Counted from the first letter of the stretch, positions 1 to 13,078 are shown. The stretch is DNA of 64,000 bases from Paramecium octaurelia (GCA_905182995.1 CAJJDP010000141.1:15156-79155), one strand, 5' to 3'. A program made the numbers and translations. The notes: a model not told the origin generated them from the sequence alone.

Positions 1-2913
1 ATATATTATATTTTTATAATAATTTCTTATATCAGCAATATTGATTTCAATTTTATCTCCCTTTAAATTATCAATATCAACAAAAAGTGTAATCGGAATG
101 TCGGTTATTGTTTAATTCTATTTTTCCCAAATAAAATTTTCAGTTTGTTTGGCTAAAGTAATCCTCCCTAGCCAATCTTCTCCAAATATCATTAATATTT
201 ATGATTACTATTCAGAAATGAAGGTATTAATTTCTTAGTTTAGATTCTTTGTTTATACATTGCTCGAAAAATTCCAACAATTACATGTCAAATCTACAAT
301 ATATTTATTTTATAAGATATCCTAATATTTCTATTTTAAAACCATTTTTTACTTTAGTTTGATGAGTTCAACTACACTGAATTCATCCATAAAAAACTGA
401 TTTTGTTTTTACTTTATTATGTCTTCGTAATTGAATTTTAATGGTTCAAATTGCTTCAAGAATGGATTAAGTTAATTGATAAAATTATCATAAAATTATT
501 ATCTCAGGTCTTGTTCACTAACCTAGTTTGTGCCTAATTTTATTTTATTGTTAACATATAAATCTTCCCAATATTTTATTCCTTAATCTACAATTTTTGA
601 ATTAATTTTATCTAACTTAATTGAATTGATTTAGTCATTAAAATATACTATGTTAACTTTAACACATTATTACAAGTTCTCAATTAATTCTACTATATTT
701 TTATCTAAATTTATTTTAAGAAATTTATTGTCCAACCAAATATCAATTAATTTCTCCAAAGCAAATTAAAAAATATGTGTTTCACTACAAAAAGACATAA
801 TTTTAATCAACTAAACTACTAAATTCTCAATATGTCTTCTATTCTGCTCATACAATTTAAATTATTACTGGTATTATAATTGCTATAAAATGAACAAACT
901 AAATTTATTATAGGTAACTAGATCTGAGCTTTAATATAAATTAATTTTCAGATGCTAATTACTCTATTATCTTTACCAAACTTATAACTGTATAAGAATA
1001 TTTTATTGGTTCTTATTTAAAATCGTATGTCCTTATTATGAGGACAGATTGTTTAAACTTCTTATATCGTCTGATTCTTTTTCTTATTATTTAAATAGCC
1101 AAGCATCATTTTTTGATTGATTAGAAAATATATTCTTAATTTGAGATTCATTCGTTACTATTTCTTGTAAAAATTCAATAATTTCTGTTATTTCATTTGG
1201 ATGATGAGGGTTATTCAAACTTTGTAGGAAGATTTATATTAGATTATTCAGATAATTTCCGTTTAGCTATTGAATTAATTCAATAGTAGTGATTATTTAT
1301 ATATAATTGAATTATTTATCTTATTGGCTATTTGATTTTATCAATAATTCTTTGGATTAGTTAATTATATCTACAAACATTTATATGATTCTACTTTGAT
1401 AATTGAATGCATTTTCAAGACATTTTGTATTTTATTTTTTGAAATCTACTTATATCTCTGTATCTATCTTCAATTGTAATTATTTGTTTAATTATTGTAC
1501 TATTTTTATTTCCACACTAGGACTTTTTCGAGATATTTTATCTAAAATTAATTTATTCATATTTTTCCATTCATCTTTTAGCAGATCCTCAATTTTTGTA
1601 AATAAATCTTCAAATGGTTTAAGTTCATGTTCTTTAAAATCACTTATTAATATGCATTAATAATAAACAGATTTTAATACTATTAATATCTGTATGCAAT
1701 TAATCATGATGTCGATGTAAATATTCTTTAATTTAACAATGTTGTAGTTTTAACAATTTTGTAATTTTGTTTTAACCTATTCCATTAATTAACTTATTGC
1801 CTCGCTTTCTTAGTAAACTTAACAATTCTTAATTAACTTCTCCATAATTATGTTGATTTGATTGTCAAAATATTTCTTCTCATCTACTTAAAATGATAAA
1901 TATCTGATATTTTTTTTCATATTCTTCAATATTAAATACCTTTAATAAATTCGATCATTGGGTAGATATGGAGAAATGTTAGCGGCATTTTGGTTATTAA
2001 TTTTCTAGTAGAGTACTATCGCAATTTCATTCGTTAATTTTCGAAGAAAATTATGCTATTCAATTGGTTATCGTTTTATAATTTCTACAACAGGTCTAAT
2101 TAAATATAAATTACAAATTAATGTTATCCATTAATTATGTATATGTGTGCTTTTGGAAATTACAATTATATTTTCATACAAATTATCTAAATGTAGGATT
2201 ATATCTCTTTCATCTAAATTAAAGAAAATCCAAAATAGTTTTTCAAAACAAAACTCTAATTTATATAACTATACTTAAGAATAATCTTTAAAACCAAAAG
2301 ATTCACTGACTGTTAGTTGAAGTTCTATGTTTTTAATATGATTAATTAAATCGTTTACACTATGTAAATTGGATTATAATCCTTATAATTATCTCATATT
2401 GTTATCTTTCTAAATGTTCTATTATTGTTAAATAGCAGTCATTGTTATTTCATATTAATACTTTAATCCTCTTAATTCAAATTAATGATGCTTTATGGAA
2501 TGTTTAATGAGTTCGAATTCTTTCAAACATAATTATCCAAATTACTCAAAAATCAGTAGTGACAAAAATTAGTTTACAATTTTTCTATTACCTTCTACAA
2601 GCATTGGTATTTTACTCGAAAATATTTTGACACTTTATTTAAGTTCTTGCTTTTAACTAAGTGATCCTCTTTGTAAAATCAATTTTAAAATATCATCATG
2701 TGAAATTTTAACCTATATTGTTTCTTCTGCTTGTACTTTGGATGAGTATGTACATCCACCCCCTCTTAGGCTGATAATTTAATTCTATTTTTTACTCTAC
2801 CATAAATAACGTAAAAATAACTCTATTGAGGATCCTTATGATATAAATCCAATATTTTAACCCATAATTAGATGGCCAGTTTCATGTTAGGGATTTGAAA
2901 ATTATTTATCCAT
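1..2913 (-). CDS. large unidentified protein, 3' end outside the window
   Basis: An open frame with TGA-only stops runs from an ATG at 2911-2913 to the window edge, about 970 codons. I see no intron in the stretches I translated (about 1-300 and 1400-2913). Upstream the frame is closed by a TGA near 2984. The N-terminus begins MDKQFSNPQHETGHLIMGQN and has a glycine patch (SLRGGGCTY) near residue 45. The rest is rich in Ile, Asn, Lys and Leu and looks helical, and near the window edge there is a more hydrophobic segment (DIPITLFVDIDNLKGD). I do not recognise the family. Coding status is well supported by the uninterrupted frame, TAA/TAG glutamine codons and protein-like composition. Confidence 0.75.
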
Positions 2914-4742
2914 TTAATTATTGCAATATTAGAAAATTTATTATTATTATAGACGTAAAAAATAATTCTATTATTGAAAAGAGGATCAATTTATCTGAAA
3001 AGCGAAAATGTTATAAGGCTCCATTAAATTGGAATCATTAAAAAAAAATGGATAAAGTTAATAATGTTTAAAAATGATTTTATCAATATTTTTTATTTAA
3101 AAATACCTTATTAAGTTGATTTTTTAATTAGTATTAGATAAACTTGAAAATAATTTTTAACTAAAGGGTTCATAGAGCAATTTTTGATTTTTATCATGCA
3201 TGTAGTTTAAAACTAAAATATAATTGTTATTATTTCTAGCATTTTACATTATATCATTTTATACTTAGTATTTAATTTAAAGATATACTTATGTAAGAAT
3301 AACCAGATATTTCAAATTAGAATCATGCAATTCGAGAAGCTAAATATAATCAATACCATAGAAAAATAGATGTTTTTATTAAAACAAAAATGTACTTTAT
3401 TAAATTTTGCTTTTTTTACACTCTCTTACACCAAGATTGACCAATGTTACATAGTATGCTAATAACTTTATAATTTTTGAAAAACAAGAAGATATAGAAT
3501 AAGTAGCATAAGAGATATTCCTTATTAATTATATTAAGATAAAGATATTAGTAATTCTTCATATCCGATCTTCAATTTGATATTCAAATAATAATATTAA
3601 AATTATGTATAATTCTTTTTGACTTGAAAGAAATGCTATTTTACATTTAATCACTCAGATGGATTCTGGTTGAAAAATATTAATTCCTAATTAAATAATA
3701 TATCAAGGGATATATTATAAATTACATTGTTTTAAATTTAATTTCTTGTCTCTTGTAGTTTTCATGTTCAATAAATTGAATAAAATAATTTAAGATTATT
3801 TGATATTATGCTTTTAATGAATTATATTATCATGTAATTGTATCAACCTTAAATTAAATGTTAAATCAGAATAATAAATTAAAAATACTACTATTTTATG
3901 CTTGTAATTGGTTTAAGGTCTTATATAATTGAAAATTATTAGGACAATCTTGAATGGTGAAATTTTTTTGTACATATTTCTTAATTAATTCTTTCATCAA
4001 AGGAAAATGTTTGAACTTAAGTTAGTTTTACAATGTAAGATATATGTAATGCTTATCTATATGAGGTTATGAATAGTGATTATATAACAATCTTTAATTA
4101 ATGATCTAAAAAATAATTTAGATAAATTTAAAAAAGCGAACTTATTTAAAATTATGTTTATTTATACTATTTTAAATATTTGAAAATATCTAAACCAAAT
4201 TCTATTTATGCCTCCCTTTCAGTAGTAAAGGAGAATATTCTGTCAACAAAATTTTCAGTAAATCTAGCTTATGATATATTGAAGAGAAGACCTAAAATGT
4301 TTTAAGTATTTATATTTAACGATAGTGTTGAATCGCTGATCATATTAAAGCAGAACTCTTTCTTTTTTTGAGAATTTGCCTGCTAATTATAATCTCTGAT
4401 TTTAGAAATTAGTTGATTAATAATTACGGATACTACTACTACAGAGAATTTAACTGTAGGTCCAGATGGATAAGATCCAAGAATCAAGATAAGTTGAGTT
4501 TGCTATTGTATGGAAGAAAATAAAGGTATTGCATTTATCATTTCACAGATGGGTGTTTATTTGGAATGTGAAAGAATGTTCATTATGTCCAACATAAAAT
4601 GTCTGTGTTGCAATTCTAGGTTTCTGATGGGTTAATAGGGGATAGAAAGAGTGAAATGTACAATCAAGATATTATTCGTAAAAGACTTTGTGTTATTTTT
4701 CAGCCATCGTTATAATTGTGGATATATTTATTAATTTTATTA
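2914..4742. other. long stretch without a convincing gene
   Basis: About 1.8 kb with very high AT content and no frame that reads convincingly as protein. This is unusually long for this window, where most spacers are under 150 bp. A more complex patch at about 4380-4680 gives short protein-like strings (for example ENKGIAFIISQMGVYLECER) that are broken by TGA, which could be a decayed gene or untracked 5' exons of the eIF4E gene. No tRNA-like or repeat structure was seen by eye. Confidence 0.4.
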
Positions 4743-5391
4743 ATGGGTGATTAATTTTATCAATTATGTTCAAAATGGACAGTGTCAGAGAAATATAATG
4801 CTAGTTTGAATGTTGATTATAAGAAGACAATAGTAGATGTTTGTTCATTCAACACAATCGAAGAATTTACATATTTGATGAAAAAGACTATCTATTCAAA
4901 ATTATCAGATGTCTTAAGCGAGCCATAAAAATGCAAAATGTAAGGAGATGTTATTAATACAGCTTTAAATAATTTAATGATGAATCTACAGATGTTTAAA
5001 TTGAAGCGATATAATTTTTCAAGAATAATATAAAACCATGGTGGGAAGATGAAAGTAATAAAAATGGTGGTGAGATCTAATTTGATATACCAACATAATT
5101 TTATAATATATATGATAATTTATACTAAGATATTTTATACGAGGTGATAGGGGAATCAAATGAGGATTTAAGACATGTATTTAAAATTATGTTATTTAGA
5201 TAAATGGTTTAAGAGTTGTCGATAAAATAAATGCTAAACAAGGTAATAGAATAAGAATTGAATTGTGGTTAGATATTGATCCAAAAGATAAGCATGACTC
5301 TATTTTAAAATTAGATGAATGGCTCGTAACCTTAATTCAAAAATATCATATTGAGTAAACTCAACTCACTTAAGTGTCACATAAAAAATGA
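4743..5391 (+). CDS. translation initiation factor eIF4E family, cap-binding
   Basis: Two 23-nt introns (about 4936-4958 and 5175-5197) give a 200-residue protein, the usual eIF4E length. The family hallmarks are visible: an N-terminal KWTVSEKYN segment where W-x-L/W is expected, FNTIEEF (family FDTVEDFW), KPWWEDESNKNGG with the WEDE cap-stacking element, and DLRHINGLRVVDKIN after the second intron (family CGVVVNIR). The start is the ATG of MGDQFYQLCSKW. The frame is open further upstream, so a longer N-terminus cannot be excluded. Its role would be binding the mRNA 5' cap for translation. Ciliates often have several eIF4E paralogs, so the exact isoform is open. Confidence 0.85.
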
Positions 5392-5660
5392 ACCTTGTTG
5401 ATTGAATAGCATTATCATATAAAAATTATTAAATGGGTTTATTGTTCGTATGAAAATTGGAGAGAGATATCCAAAACAGATATTTGCTGTAGTAAACATC
5501 ATTCATTCTAAGGATACAATTCGTTAGAAATAAAACTATTCTCATAATTCCGTTCTAAATCACCATGCAAATATCAAAGTAGAAAAGATCCTGTTCTCAA
5601 TTTATCAACGGAGAATGATAAAGTGTTGAATTATTAAAATAATTAATATGAACTCTACTA

Positions 5661-6574
5661 TCATTTTAATGAATACAAATAATTTATGATATGCACAGCC
5701 AAGTCTTCAGGTACTTCCAAAGGAGGCATATGGCTAACATCTTGATGAACAACCAGAGTGCATTTGTTTTTACCTATGAAATGAATGTTAGTCTAAGCCT
5801 AATAACATTTATTACATAAGCATCTGAAATAGGACATATGCGGTCTAGTACACCATGATATAAAAAGACTGGACCCTTGATTTTATTAACTTAATTAGTA
5901 ATATCAAATTTTTATAAAGCCCATGCTACATCGATATAATTAGATTATTTGAATACGTCTTTAAGTAATTCTAATAATTCAAGATCACTTGGATATCTCC
6001 CACTGTTGAACAATGCTTTCTTAAATACGTGATAGAAGTAATTGTAATCATTTTATCTCATTTTCATAACATTATGTTTGATTTTTGAATGATTCAATAC
6101 TTATTGTTTAGTTTAGCATTTAATTGACAATGATTTACCCTCTTCATCCTCCATATATAAGTGATTGCCATGACAACCTGCACTTGCTACAAGTATTAAT
6201 TTATGGTAGTAATCACTTTTATCACTTGCCAATTATAAACATACTGCGCCACCAAGAGACCATCCACACAAAATAACTTTTTAAGATATTTCTTCTTTTT
6301 TAAATAACGATAATATTAGATTATGAATATCTGTAGTCAGATCCTTGATGTCGTCGATGCTATTATTTTGTAATTAGGAATATCCAAATCCTTTTTAGTC
6401 CAAATTAATAATTCTTATTTATTTATCTTGATCTCGCTTTTATATTTCTTGAATAAATTTGCCCCAGTGTTGGGAGGAGGTGATGTTTCCATGGACTAAA
6501 ATCAATGCGTATGAATAGGGATAGCAATTATCTTTATGTGTGTCTGTATAATATAATTGTTAATTAATATTCAT
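5661..6574 (-). CDS. alpha/beta hydrolase
   Basis: 296 residues after removal of one 23-nt intron near the 3' end. The alpha/beta hydrolase features occur in order: LILVHGN oxyanion-hole region, IINLDQKGFGYS, nucleophile elbow CGWSLGG with Ser flanked by glycines, acid residue in GVLDRICP, and the final His in HQDVSHMPP. The catalytic triad is therefore complete. Substrate cannot be read from the sequence; lipase/esterase-like members with this pattern act on small esters or acyl groups. No signal peptide is evident. It shares a 15-bp intergenic gap with the divergent uL1m gene. Confidence 0.85.
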
Positions 6575-6589
6575 ATATTAATAATAAGA
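6575..6589. promoter_or_regulatory. 15-bp divergent intergenic gap
   Basis: Only 15 bases separate the start codons of the minus-strand hydrolase (6574) and the plus-strand uL1m gene (6590). Any promoter elements must lie here or inside the neighbouring coding sequences. The gap is pure A/T apart from one G. Confidence 0.5.
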
Positions 6590-7353
6590 ATGTTATTGAG
6601 GGGAAGAGTTTTGGCTTATTTTGCAAAAGTGAAAGTAACAGACACCCCAAAAATAAGAATAGGAGAGGCAGTGAAATTAATAAAAGAGAGGTCAAAGGCA
6701 AAATTTGATGAGACAATAGATTTTTAATTAAGGTTGAATGTTGATCCAAAACATGGTGATTAAAATGTAAGAGGGACATGCATGTTACCAGGAGGATTAG
6801 GAAAGAATGTATCCATAGCTGTCTTAACGACTAATGAATTTAATGATGTTGCATTGAGAGTAATTATTTAATTAATCAAAAGGCAGGAGCAGATTTCGTT
6901 GGTCAAGAGGACATATTGAAATCTATTAAGGATGGAACATATAAATTTGAAAAATTAATTACAACATAAGACATGCTGGTTCATTTGAAACCCTTTGCAA
7001 GATTGTTGGGTACCAAGGGATTGATGCCAAATCCAAAGGCTGGCACATTAGTATTACCATAGGAACTGACTTCAGCAATCAAGGGAGCGAAGGCAGGGTC
7101 GATTGAATTTAGAGTTGATTCAGGTTCGAATTTAATGGTGCCAGTTGGAAAGAAATCATTTGAAGATAAAGTGATATTGATGAATATCAAGGCTTTTTCA
7201 ATAGCTTTGAACTAGAAAAGACCAACATCTTTGAAAGGACAGTTGATAGGAGAAGCAAGAATAAAGACGACTATGGGATAGCCAGTAGAAGTGGATGTGT
7301 TTTCATTTGATTAAAGGAACAAGGAAAATGATTTGAAAGATTTAGTTTATTGA
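6590..7353 (+). CDS. mitochondrial large-subunit ribosomal protein uL1m
   Basis: 246 residues after one 23-nt intron (about 6861-6883). It matches bacterial-type L1: NVDPKHGDQNVRGTCMLPGG, AGADFVGQEDILKSI, the rRNA-binding signature LLGTKGLMPNPKAGT, KAGSIEFRVDSGSNL, and KGQLIGEARIKTTMG near the end. Bacterial-type rather than cytosolic features and nuclear coding point to the mitochondrial ribosome, at the L1 stalk. The N-terminus (MLLRGRVLAYFAKV) is basic and hydrophobic, which fits a short targeting sequence. It is convergent with the RBR gene, 47 bp away. Confidence 0.9.
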
Positions 7354-7400
7354 AAAAGTATATTATTTTTATATAATATTAAAATTAAAAGTGAATATAA

Positions 7401-8782
7401 TCAGAAATTTTCAATGACATAATTTATCAATAGTACAGGACTAATTAAAATGGCACAAATAATTGTGATAGGGGATAGTAGAATTCCAAAAAAGAGGAAA
7501 AGTTGAAATAACCAAAATTAATTGCATTTTGAATGATTTTTCATGTTTAAATAAGACATTCTTTTTAATAATCGGTAGGGTGCAGATAAAATTAGGTAGA
7601 TTAGAAAAAAGGGCAGAAAGATGAGCAGTCCACCACTCAATAATATTGTGAGGAGTAGTTTGGGGATGATCATCATAACCCTGATTAACATGGGGTTTCG
7701 TAAAGGTGCAATATTAGAAACCTATCCTCCTGGAACTAAAGATATAATAAATGGAAAATACTCGCACATCCAAATATATTAAAGATACCGTAATGAGTGG
7801 ATGAATATTTGCCTCTGCAGACCCAACAAAATTCATATTCACATTTGAAACATGTCATATGATTACAACCACCTTTCTTCTCAATAGGGACTGAGCAATT
7901 TGGACAATCATTTACTTCTAATTGTTTTCTCGCTTGAAGATACTAGAAGTCCATAGCTTATTCACAAGACATGCCTTAATGAAATTGGCTACCGCATTTG
8001 AAGCAGATCTGTTGACCACAAGAACAGGTCAGTAAATTGTTACCATTTCCAATTACATAGTTTTCACAATCCTTTTAAAAATATATGAAATATTATACAA
8101 TTCGAGGACACCATCTGACATTCTTGTCTTTGCTTATCAGTTGTCTCCTAAGAAATTTCTGATATTTTTCATATAGACTATGAGAAACAAGGTCTTTTAT
8201 TTAGGGATTTCCGAATTATTCAGAGCAAGATAATTGAGGACACATAATTACCAAGACGTTTCCTCTAATTATATTCTCCTTTAAATGAGCAACTATGCAG
8301 GACTTACAAAATTCATGTGAACAACTCAAGAACTTACGCATTCTTTTGTAGGATAGACAGATTTAGCATTCTTTAAACCCTTTTTGAATGAAAGGAGAAT
8401 GTTGATTGATATCTAAATATCCCATCATTTCTACTGAGTTCAAACGTCTTCTACACCTGAGTTATACTCTTTTTTTAAATCTGCAATTCTTCAGGAACCT
8501 TTATATTATTTTGTTGTTTTTGTATATCTATTGTTCATCCATCATTTATAATCCTAGGTTAATTTCCTGCTCTTAACTATCCTAGATATTTAAATAGATT
8601 GGGTCATCTTGACCATTCAATTATTCCCCTTTGTTTTATTAACACTTGAGAGTATCACTTTATTTTAGTTTTGGCCCATGAATTTCAAAGAGTTTAGACT
8701 TATAGAGTTCTAAGTACAAATGCTAATACTTAGGTTTTTATTATTCGAATTGACATAGTTATTCTTGTTGTTTGCTGTTCAT
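7401..8782 (-). CDS. RBR-type E3 ubiquitin ligase with C-terminal membrane segments
   Basis: 442 residues with two introns (27 and 26 nt). RING1 is at about residues 110-170: [20 protein letters not shown] then FCKSCI and later [10 protein letters not shown]. The IBR follows ([16 protein letters not shown]), then RING2 with [19 protein letters not shown] and YEFCWVC, in which the Cys of GGCNHM is the expected catalytic residue. The C-terminus has two strongly hydrophobic segments ([20 protein letters not shown] and [19 protein letters not shown]), as in membrane-anchored RBR ligases of the RNF19/RNF144 kind. Function: ubiquitin transfer through a Cys thioester at a membrane. The N-terminal 100 residues are Gln-rich and unrecognised. 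Confidence 0.88.
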
Positions 8783-8904
8783 TTAATATAAATTATTGTT
8801 TAAATTCCTCGGGTAATTATTAGATATAAAAATAAATTAAAAAAGGATGTTCCTGTATTGTAGATCCTATATTCCCAAATATAGTGCTAGTCAAGTCATT
8901 AAGA

Positions 8905-10356
8905 ATGCCATTTAAAGAAGAAAAGGTAAACCTTTGTTAAGAAATAGAACGAAAAAATGTGATGCAAGAACATTTAGAGAGATTGGCTGATAAATTGGAA
9001 TATAAAGTGTATCCATATCACATTACTCACTATGATCCAGCTCATCCCGATTACATCCCAGCTCAAAGACAGGATTACAAATAGAGATTGACTGTTGACA
9101 CTCATAATATGCTGGTGGATGGAGTCAAAAGAGATGTGGCCATGTAGAGACAAGTGGATGAAGCTATCAAGAATTTGGATAGACCATACTTGAAAGGCAA
9201 ACATGGAGTAACCAAAAATGTTACTGGTGGTCTCAAAGATTATTTCCCCATTGAAATGCCATATGCATAAACAGGAAATCTTGAGAATGAAGAATTGGAA
9301 TATGAAAATGTGTTCAGAAATGAAAAAAGATGGATTGCTTAAACTATTTATCCAGCTGAAAAAACTGAAAGCCAAAAGAGACACGAAAAAGAATTAGAAT
9401 CTAGACCTGTGACCAGAAAATTCCATCCAGACAAAGGATCTAAATATGATGTCGAAACACCATATCATTTAAGATTCCCCTATTTGGCTGATAGATTGGG
9501 GCACCCTGAATTCTTGGCCAATCCCTTCTAAAGATTGTTTAGATTAGAAAGTGACATGTATCATCCAAGCTACAATGATTAACCATTCGTTTAACATCCA
9601 TCAGCTGATCCAGATCCAACTTTGAATTTTGAAGAAGGAGAAGTCATCTATGAAAACACAAGATTACAAGAATGGTTAAAATTCGTATGGTGGACTGGAA
9701 CATTCAGTTTTGCTTGGATTTGTTGGGTATTACCATATAACATTGTTTATAAAACAAATCTCATGTTTGATCACTAAATCGATGCTTCATTCTATCCTTA
9801 TCACTTATAATCCATCTATAATATGGATTACATGAGAATCAATGTGTTGGCTGCAACAGCTGCTTCAGCCTATCTATGGTATTTCCACCATATGTCAATG
9901 AACGACATTGGAAGAAACTACGTTACAAAAGTTCAATACAATAAAGATAAGGAGCTGATCTTTGTCACTCGAATGGGATCATTTGGTGTTGTTAGAGAAG
10001 ACGTCTTTGAAACTCATCATCTTGAAGTATTACCATACTACACCAAATCTGGTGTGTAGAATATGAGATAAAATGTATATACTTATTTAATACTTTAATA
10101 TAGGATTTAGGAATGTATGAATTGTCATGCTTGAATAAATAAGAGTTGATGTACTTATACAAAGAAGATGCCTTCTGGAATCCTAAATTAAAAACACAAT
10201 TCCTCACAAATCATACTCAATTGATTTCCAAATAATACTTTGGATTGAAGAGGTAATTTTCCATTTGCCAACATTATTTTTAGAAACGAAGAATTAGAAT
10301 ATCAAAAGACCTAAACTGTAGGAGAATTACCCTTAAAAGATTTACCTGCTCCTTGA
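8905..10356 (+). CDS. putative mitochondrial inner-membrane protein
   Basis: 463 residues with introns at 10075-10103 (29 nt) and 10253-10283 (31 nt). The first 280 residues are hydrophilic, rich in Tyr, His and Pro, and low-gap in style (many HPD/HPS turns). Two probable membrane helices follow: WWTGTFSFAWICWVLPYNIV and YMRINVLAATAASAYLWYF, joined by a short loop. The part after the second helix (KELIFVTRMGSFGVVREDVF, HHLEVLPYY) resembles the small beta module after the membrane hairpin in TMEM70/TMEM186-like mitochondrial assembly proteins. That link is a guess from shape. It could be a ciliate-specific respiratory-complex subunit. Coding status is certain. Confidence 0.75.
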
Positions 10357-10408
10357 ATTATCAATCATAAATACAAAATAACAACAATAATATATATATA
10401 TATTATTA

Positions 10409-11927
10409 ATGAACGTTGATATATAAAAAGGTAGAGAAAGACCTGTTAGAAGAAACGGCTTAGTTAATGGTCTTAATCCATATCAAACTGTTAGTTGGAT
10501 TTATACTCTGACTGATATTATAATAGCTTACATATTTTCATTTTAGTTTGAAGAGTAGGGAATACATGTAATATTTAATTTATTTTCTTAAGGAACTCTT
10601 GCTCATCTTGTTAACAATCATTGTTACAACCATTTGTTACAGTTGTCTTAAAGCTACTCTAATAGATCCTACAGATCCTATAGTGAAATAGGAAATATCA
10701 CACAAACAATAAGGGTAAATATATTTATTATTATGCCAAAGTAAGGAATTTAAAACTGAGATCAAATCGTATTGTCTAGTATGTTAGGCACATGTCTAAG
10801 AAAAAACTAAGCATTGTTGGAGTTGTAATAAGTAATTCTGAGATTTCATTTAGATGTGTATCACTTTTTGATCATCATTGTATATGGCTCAATAATTGCG
10901 TTGGGGATTAGAACTATTCATACTTTTTTATATTAGTTATTTCCTTGGTCGCCTTTAAAATATTCAAATTGGCCTTAGATGTCAATCTAATATACTATGC
11001 AGATGATTTATAAATACTAGTTTATATTTGCATTGCAATCGATCCACCAGTCCTCATTATTCTAATATACTTATTGTCAATGCATTTATTTTTTAAGTTT
11101 ATGATTTATTTGATATTCCTAGATACAAACATATAACTACATATGAATACATTAAATCAAAGTAGGACAAGAAATAATAAATAAACCAACAACAGCACCC
11201 ACAACAAAAGTAGAATTAAAATGAAAGTGGAACTGGATATGGTTAGTTATTATCAACTTCAAAAAGATTCGATTTGAAATCATAATTGTCTCTAAAAACT
11301 GCAGATTCTAAAACAAATAAATAGAACTATTTTTCAAACAAAGAAGATGATAAAAAGAATCCTTAATAATCTCCTTCTTAACCTTAATTTACTTAGATTC
11401 CTAGTTTATTCACTTCAAAACCAACAACTCCAGGCAACGATCAGGATAGAAAGTATCGAATATAATAATAGAATTCCTAATCCTAAGCAAAAGATCTGGA
11501 TGAAATAAGAGATAAGTAGATTTACAATTAAGTGATTGCCGAAGATTCAGAACCTTAAATGAATGAAAGTTCTGACGAAGAGTAGAATGACAACTTTAAC
11601 AACAATAAACATCATTGTCCAAAGAATAGCAATGTTTCTCAGATTGATTAAGCAGTAAATCAATCTATATCTGTGGAAGTTGATTAATAAATCATCCAAG
11701 AGAAATAAGAGGAAGTGAATAAGGAAATAGAGAATGTAAATAAATCAGTGGATCAAGATATAGTTAGTGTTTCAAATTAATAATCATTACATGCACAATA
11801 ACCTCCTCCTCCTTAGAATTGCTATACATTCTAAATGGATTTAAATTCTGAATAATAGAAGATTATCATATCTCCGTCTAGTAAGAGAAATAGTTAACAT
11901 TTAATTGCTGATAATTGTACTGAATGA
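10409..11927 (+). CDS. DHHC-type protein S-acyltransferase
   Basis: 472 residues with four introns (25, 27, 22 and 26 nt). Membrane helices 1 and 2 lie in the first 90 residues. The cysteine-rich domain reads YCLVCQAHVQEKTKHCWSCN, and after an intron FDHHCIWLNNCVG, with the catalytic DHHC. Helices 3 and 4 follow, then the conserved TTxE motif as TTYE. A long tail of about 250 residues is rich in Gln, Asn and Ser with no recognised domain. Function: palmitoylation of membrane proteins, active site facing the cytosol. The TTYE motif is recovered only with the fourth intron, which supports the gene model. Confidence 0.9.
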
Positions 11928-12028
11928 ATTTACATGTTGTATAAATTTATAATTAATAAAAATCATAGAAATTGTGATCACATTTTTGATTATATATATA
12001 AATTAAATATAAGTTCTGGTTATTATAA

Positions 12029-12529
12029 ATGAAAAGTTTAGCTCAGAATGTGTAATTACAGAAAGTTATCAAAACTGTAAATGACTTAAGAGCCACTGTA
12101 GATTAGAGGGTACAAATTTCTATTGGAGTTGGTCTTGCGTTTGCACTTATTGGATATAAAATCTTCAGAAGTAAAGGTAATGATTAATCGTCAACACAAT
12201 AAACACCAGAAGCTGTTGAGTAGGAGAAACAATCCTAAAATTCAATTAACTCTGAAGAAAACGATATTATAGAAATTGAAGAAAACAAGTAATTGGAAAA
12301 ACAACAATAATAATAAAAGTAAAGTGAACCAAAATAAAAAAAAAAGCAACTTATATAAAAAATTAATAAAAAGACTAAAAAATAATTTTAAACAGATAAT
12401 GAAATGCCTGCCCCTAAATTAGTGATAGAAAAACAAAATTCATTCAAATAGGAGAAAAATGCAGACGATAAATTATTTTTCCAAATATACTAAAAAATGA
12501 ACTAGGAAGCTTCAAATGAAGATTCATGA
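12029..12529 (+). CDS. small protein with one membrane segment and charged Q-rich tail
   Basis: Uninterrupted frame of 166 residues. Residues about 8-28 form a possible short helix, followed by a single hydrophobic segment (ISIGVGLAFALIGYKIF). The remaining 115 residues are highly charged and glutamine-rich (many K and Q, no globular look). This resembles a membrane-anchored tail protein, but I do not recognise a family. It is the first of three closely spaced plus-strand genes, with 34 bp to the next. Coding is supported by continuous frame and start context rather than homology. Confidence 0.7.
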
Positions 12530-12563
12530 GGATTTTTCATATTAATTAATTATATTATTATTA

Positions 12564-13028
12564 ATGAAAGTAACTATTATTAAGTCAAATGTTGATAAAA
12601 TTTTGAGTTAGATAGAAAACAAGGAAGAAATTATTAATATCACTGCAATCAAATGCAATTTAGAAACTATCCCAATTTTGGATTTTCCTAATCTCAAGGT
12701 CCTTGATCTATCGTATAACAACATTTCTTCGTTTGAGAATTTACCAAGCACAATAGAATACTTAAATTTACAAAATAATCAATTTGAATACTTTGAGGAT
12801 TTAGAATTCCCTCCCTTTTTGGTCTATTTAAACTTCAATGGCAACAAAGTTTCCACTAAAATTTAGTATCGTAGCAAATTAATCAAGAGAATAAAACAAA
12901 CATGTCCTGAATTTAAATATTTGGATAACGTTCCTATAAAACTACGCTATGCAGAGATGCCTATCAACATCAGTAAGTTTGATACTGTTATGGATTTTAC
13001 ATATGAGATGTTTGGGGATGAGAGTTGA
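12564..13028 (+). CDS. short leucine-rich-repeat protein
   Basis: Intronless, 154 residues. At least three LRR units are visible: NLKVLDLSYNNISSFENL, TIEYLNLQNNQFEYFEDL and FLVYLNFNGNKVSTKI, with an LRR-cap-like tail. This resembles the small LRR proteins common in ciliates, many tied to cilia or cytoskeleton, but nothing here fixes a partner. It lies 34 bp after the previous gene and 50 bp before the next, all on the plus strand. Confidence 0.8.
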
Positions 13029-13078
13029 TTTTTATATAAGCATAATAACTATAAATTTAGTTCTAATTTATTAATTAA

